Shown here in pieces: positions 59,953-64,000 of a DNA stretch of 64,000 bases (the stretch's first letter is position 1; every line of letters begins with the position of its first letter). A program made the translations under genes and the position numbers. This stretch comes from Stromatinia cepivora. Its lineage: Eukaryota > Ascomycota > Leotiomycetes > Helotiales > Sclerotiniaceae. The stretch covers positions 434,001-498,000 of the forward strand of contig RCTD01000027.1 of assembly GCA_014898415.1 (NCBI GenBank). The letters run 5' to 3'. The notes under the pieces were generated by a model, which was not told the DNA's origin, ran no database searches, and saw only the letters and a program-made list of their open reading frames with translations.

Positions 59953-60144
59953 CACAGAATAATATAATTATAAAATATTTTTAAAAATTAAAGAATAAAT
60001 TATATATATAATTGATAAAATTAATAAAATTGAATAATTTATTTTTGATTATATAAACCAAAAGTTATATATATAAAACAAATAAATGATTATTTAATTA
60101 ATAAATATTTTAATTAAATTAAATCTTTATTTATCAATATATTA
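59953..60144. repeat. LTR, right copy (heavily mutated)
   Basis: Starts around CACAGAATAATATAATTATA and ends TTTATCAATATATTA. The differences from the left copy that I checked are G-to-A or C-to-T transitions (or the reverse), the signature of RIP. Confidence 0.75.
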
Positions 60145-60270
60145 TGAGAAAGTTGGGATATCAAGGCCTAATGCATAGCTAGTTCGTAGTTATATGGTTA
60201 TATGACTCTTCGTAGTTAGATATAAAAGAGGATTCTGATCCCCTTTTCTTAAAGGAATCAATCGTTTTTT
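60145..60270. other. GC-retaining island next to the right LTR
   Basis: TGAGAAAGTTGGGATATCAA and onward through a TTCGTAGTTATATGG / CTTCGTAGTTAGATAT pair and a GATATAAAAGAGG box to GATCCCC. It starts exactly where the right LTR ends. It looks like a promoter or LTR that escaped mutation; the identity is unknown. Confidence 0.35.
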
Positions 60271-63200
60271 TATTAATCTTTTTGTATTCTATTTATGTAT
60301 AATCCAAATTATTGTTTAAATTTATTAGTTTTATTATTTGAAGCCTTTATAGTGTAATCTGATTAATTCCAATTCCTATTTCCCTTTGTAGTATATTATC
60401 GGGATATATATATTTCGATCTATTTTTTTCATAATGATGATTTATATAGGGATTCGAATTGTATGGTTTATATTATATAAATATATCTATAAGAAAACTA
60501 TAATTGAAAAGAAAGTAGAATTAATAATTTGTAGATAAGAATAAGATTGATCTTGAAAATATAACCTTTTCAAAATATAGGATTGTTAAATTCTGAATAA
60601 AGAAGTTTTGATTATTGAAGTTTCCTTATTTGTATTTATTTATTATATCGAAAATAAATCATTTTTTAATAGAATTATTATTCTACTTTTTATTTTGAAA
60701 GGAATATATCGATGAAGATTCTATTTGAGAATATAATTAGTAATATTAAGAGTATATTTGAATTCCAAATATAATGGAGTCTTTATTTGTAAATAAATTA
60801 TTTATTTTTGCGAATAAGAAAATTCCAATCCCAAAAATTATTTTAATTAAATATGATTAATCATATTGAAGGATTTTAAATGTTTTATATACTTTTAAAA
60901 TTATTTGAATATTTAAATATATATTAAAGTAATAGAAAGGATTAAGTATAGTATATTAAATTGATATCCTTGATATTGATAATCAAAAATTTAAGATATA
61001 TTTTAAAAAACTTTTAATTGAAGAATTTAAGATTTATATATTTTTTGGAAAAAAAGAAAACTTTAAGAAGGATTATATATATCTTTTTTTTTCTTTTGGA
61101 AAATTTGTCGGAAGAAAATTATAAATATTGAAAACTATTGAGAACCAAATATTGAATCAGATTTTAACGAATTGGATATTTTTTGATTAAATTATGATAA
61201 TATAATGGATAATTTCGATTTGTTTATAAAATTGAGTTTTCTATAAAATGTTTTTTAAGGATTAAAGGATAATGTTATTGTTTTAATTGTTGATTTTTTT
61301 GAATCTATTAAAGAATTCTTTATTGATAATAATAGAAATCCTATTTAAAAAAAAGAAAAAACAAAGAAAACTAAAAAGAAAAAGAAGTAAATCAATAATA
61401 ACAAAATTTATTAAAGATTTTATTTGTTGTTTATATTGAAGATTATATATATATATATTTTATTATATTATATATTAGAAGTATTATTATCTTTATTTTC
61501 AATAAAATCGATATATCTGATTTTCTTATAATTTAGGATACCTTATAAGTTGATTATAATATATTCGATAAAGAAATGCAAATTCGATTTTCTTGGTATT
61601 GCAATTATATTATTATTATGCAAATCAAATTTATATCGGAGTATAATTCTATTAGATATAATTGAAAAGAAGAATTGAAATCAATATTATTCTGATATTT
61701 TTGTAATTACAATATTCAGCAAATAGTGGGTGTTTGGGGCTTCCTTAATCAATGTGTTGATAATTAATGTAACAAAAATGAAAAAAAATTATAATATAAA
61801 TTTAATAATAATGAAAGATTGATTATATTACTAAATTTGTATTTTTGGTTATTCAATTCATTAATAATTATATAATCATCGAATTCGAAGTTGAAAGGAT
61901 ATTCTTATATGATTTATATATTCAAATAAGAAAGAAGATTGTTAGATAACTTAAAATTGATTTTAATAATTTTATTTTTATAAATTTTAAAAGAATAATA
62001 AATAAAATCTATAAATGATATTTTTCTAAAGATTCTGTTATCTGAATTTATAAAAGATCTAAGTTTCATTAGATTATTATTTTTTAAATTATATATGAAA
62101 ACCTTATTTGTCTTTGATATTAATACAAAATCTTATTTTCAAGGATAGGAAATAAAGAATATTATAAATGAAATTATTGATCTTTTGGATAAGTTTAGTA
62201 TAAATTATTTAAAGATAAAAATCAAAGGGATGAAAAATTCGAAATTATTCTTTTTATTATTATAATATTAAATTATTTATTAAAAAGGTAATATGAAATA
62301 TAATGATTATTTTATTTAGAATAAATAAAAAAAGATTTTTCTTAATATAAATAAAATTTATAAAAAGGATTATTTTTATTATTATTGTTTTAAAAAATAT
62401 TTTTATAATAATAATTATATTATGAAATAGAATTGCTTTAAAAAGATTGATAATATTAATATTGAATTATATTATTATAATGAATACAAAATCTTTATAT
62501 TTGATTCTAAAAAATATTCTAATTCTTTTTCAATCTCCAGACAAAAGAACTCCCCAGAAAACTATTAGATTGAAATATATACAAAAACTTATAAATTTGA
62601 TTAACAAAAAAAATGATTGAAAAAATCTAATATTAAAGATGATTTATTGAATCTTAGAATTTTTAATATCGAAATCGTAAAGACTATATTTATGAATAAT
62701 ATTAATTATTAAAAACAGGAAATTATCAATATTAATATAATTATCTAATCTAAAAAAACCTTAAAGTTATAAAGTCGATTATTTAAAAAATCCAAATCGA
62801 TAAAATAAAATAGAATTAATAAATCTTAAAAATTGTTAAATACTTTTTGAAAGATATTGTTTAAAATAATAAATCAAATTGAAAAAGAAAGATTAAAGAA
62901 AGAATTCTTCAATAAAAATGAAATCATGAATATTAATGAAAACAAAAAAAACGAAATAAAAGAATCTCAAAAAGAGGAAAACTTTTTTGAATCTAATAAG
63001 AATAGTATAATATAAAAGAATAAAATATTCAATTTTTATATTAGATTCTTAAAAATAGAAAAGCAAATATTAATCATTATTTATATTATAAAATCCCCAA
63101 CAAAAATCTTAAAATAGATTTATAGAATCGAAATCCCGATAACAATTAGGATTGCTTTTATATATATACTAAATTTTCTCAAATAAACTTTCAAAAAAGT

Positions 63201-64000
63201 ATTAATTATAGATATCAAAGAATAAAGAAAGCTTTTTAGAAATTCAGAAATTCTTATTGAAAAAATTGTAATAGTTTTAATAATTATTAATTATTTAAAT
63301 GTTTCTTTTAATTATTAATTAAAAGAGATATATATAATATATTTATTATTATTATAATCTTTGTAAGTAAAAATATCAAGATTAATAATATTATTGATTC
63401 GGGGAATTAGGATTCATAATATACGAATATAAAACAATAATGATTATCTTTAATAAAAATATTATTATTTTATATAAATTGATTAAAAATATAGAAATCA
63501 ATTTTGAAGGAATTAAGAATATCTTTGATATCTTTGTTTTAAATAATATTAAAGATTCATTATTATTAAGGATACTATATTTGTTTATAAAAAAGATCGA
63601 TTTTAAATATAAAGAAAATAAATAGATTATATAAATTATTAATAATAATAATATTAATAAAGCCGATTATTGAATAACAAAATCAAAATATAAAATAGAT
63701 ATTATAAAAACTGATCTTGAAAAGCTAGGAAAAGAATAAATGATATAAATCCTAAAAATTATATCGATGATCTTTCAAAAATCTTAAATACTATTAAGAA
63801 TAAAAGGAAATTTAAAGAATTCGTCAAAAACTATTTCCTAGAATTCTTAATTGATATTCTAAATTTTAAGATAATCTTAAATTCTATAGAATTCAATATT
63901 AATACTATTTGAATTAATTTTGATTTTGATATCGAAAATATATTTGATAATATTAAAGATTTGAAATTAAAGGGATTTCGGGAATACTTTATTATTAATA
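60271..64000. other. AT-rich, RIP-like DNA without genes
   Basis: Continuous AT-rich sequence with stops in every frame. A small less-AT segment, AGTGGGTGTTTGGGGCTTCC, stands at about 61,725. No readable transposon domain is recognised, and the block runs off the window end. Confidence 0.6.

Larger units (their letters stand above)
51848..60144. mobile_element. Second RIP-degraded LTR element (about 8.3 kb)
   Basis: Two 192-bp direct repeats frame the segment (51,848-52,039 and 59,953-60,144). Between them the DNA is extremely AT-rich, with stops in all frames and no readable domain. Orientation and superfamily cannot be told. I could not find a clear target duplication, so the outer limits are approximate and the region may be nested. 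Confidence 0.65.

Overview
This window comes from the nuclear genome of a filamentous ascomycete. The genes carry short introns (mostly 48-125 bp) with GTAAGT/GTATGT-type donors and CTAAC-like branch points, and they include fungus-typical proteins such as mL60/Mrpl31. I infer a leotiomycete, probably of the Botrytis/Sclerotinia type, from overall protein and intron style; the exact species is not determined.

The window has two compartments. Positions 1 to about 44,100 are normal-GC, gene-bearing DNA. Positions about 44,200 to 64,000 are a very AT-rich, gene-free block made of transposons degraded by transition mutations, as expected from repeat-induced point mutation (RIP). Its first 6.8 kb is a complete Ty1/Copia-type LTR element with a perfect 5-bp target duplication. 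A second LTR pair frames the next 8.3 kb.

In the gene-bearing part I rebuilt the following spliced genes. All joins keep the reading frame and most restore a known family sequence. They are Nup82 (-), Cbc2/CBP20 (+), mL60 (-), Trs20/TRAPPC2 (+), histone H4 (+), a small membrane protein (-), a possible 103-residue membrane protein (+), a saccharopine-dehydrogenase-like oxidoreductase (-), ribosomal protein eL43 (+), a Ser/Arg-rich orphan (+), a basic orphan (-), Rds3/PHF5A (-), a pinin/SDK/memA-domain protein (+), an epoxide hydrolase-like alpha/beta hydrolase (+), a RING+PHD protein (+), mL46 (+) and a D-amino-acid oxidase (+).

Several housekeeping genes sit head-to-head over short shared promoters. 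Nup82/Cbc2 joins nuclear pore mRNA export with cap binding. mL60/Trs20 and the oxidoreductase/eL43 are two more pairs. Rds3/pinin are both splicing-related and both begin with a 17-nt coding exon.

The stretch from about 8.6 to 20.6 kb is gene-poor. It holds a badly broken fungal P-type cation ATPase pseudogene (13.4-15.06 kb), a diverged 101-bp tandem array (18.43-18.82 kb), and other duplicated or broken sequence. No convincing new multi-gene system is visible. The most unusual items are the splicing-gene pair, the ATPase relic, the tandem arrays, a short motif shared between an intergenic site and the mL46 intron, and the structure of the degraded transposon block.
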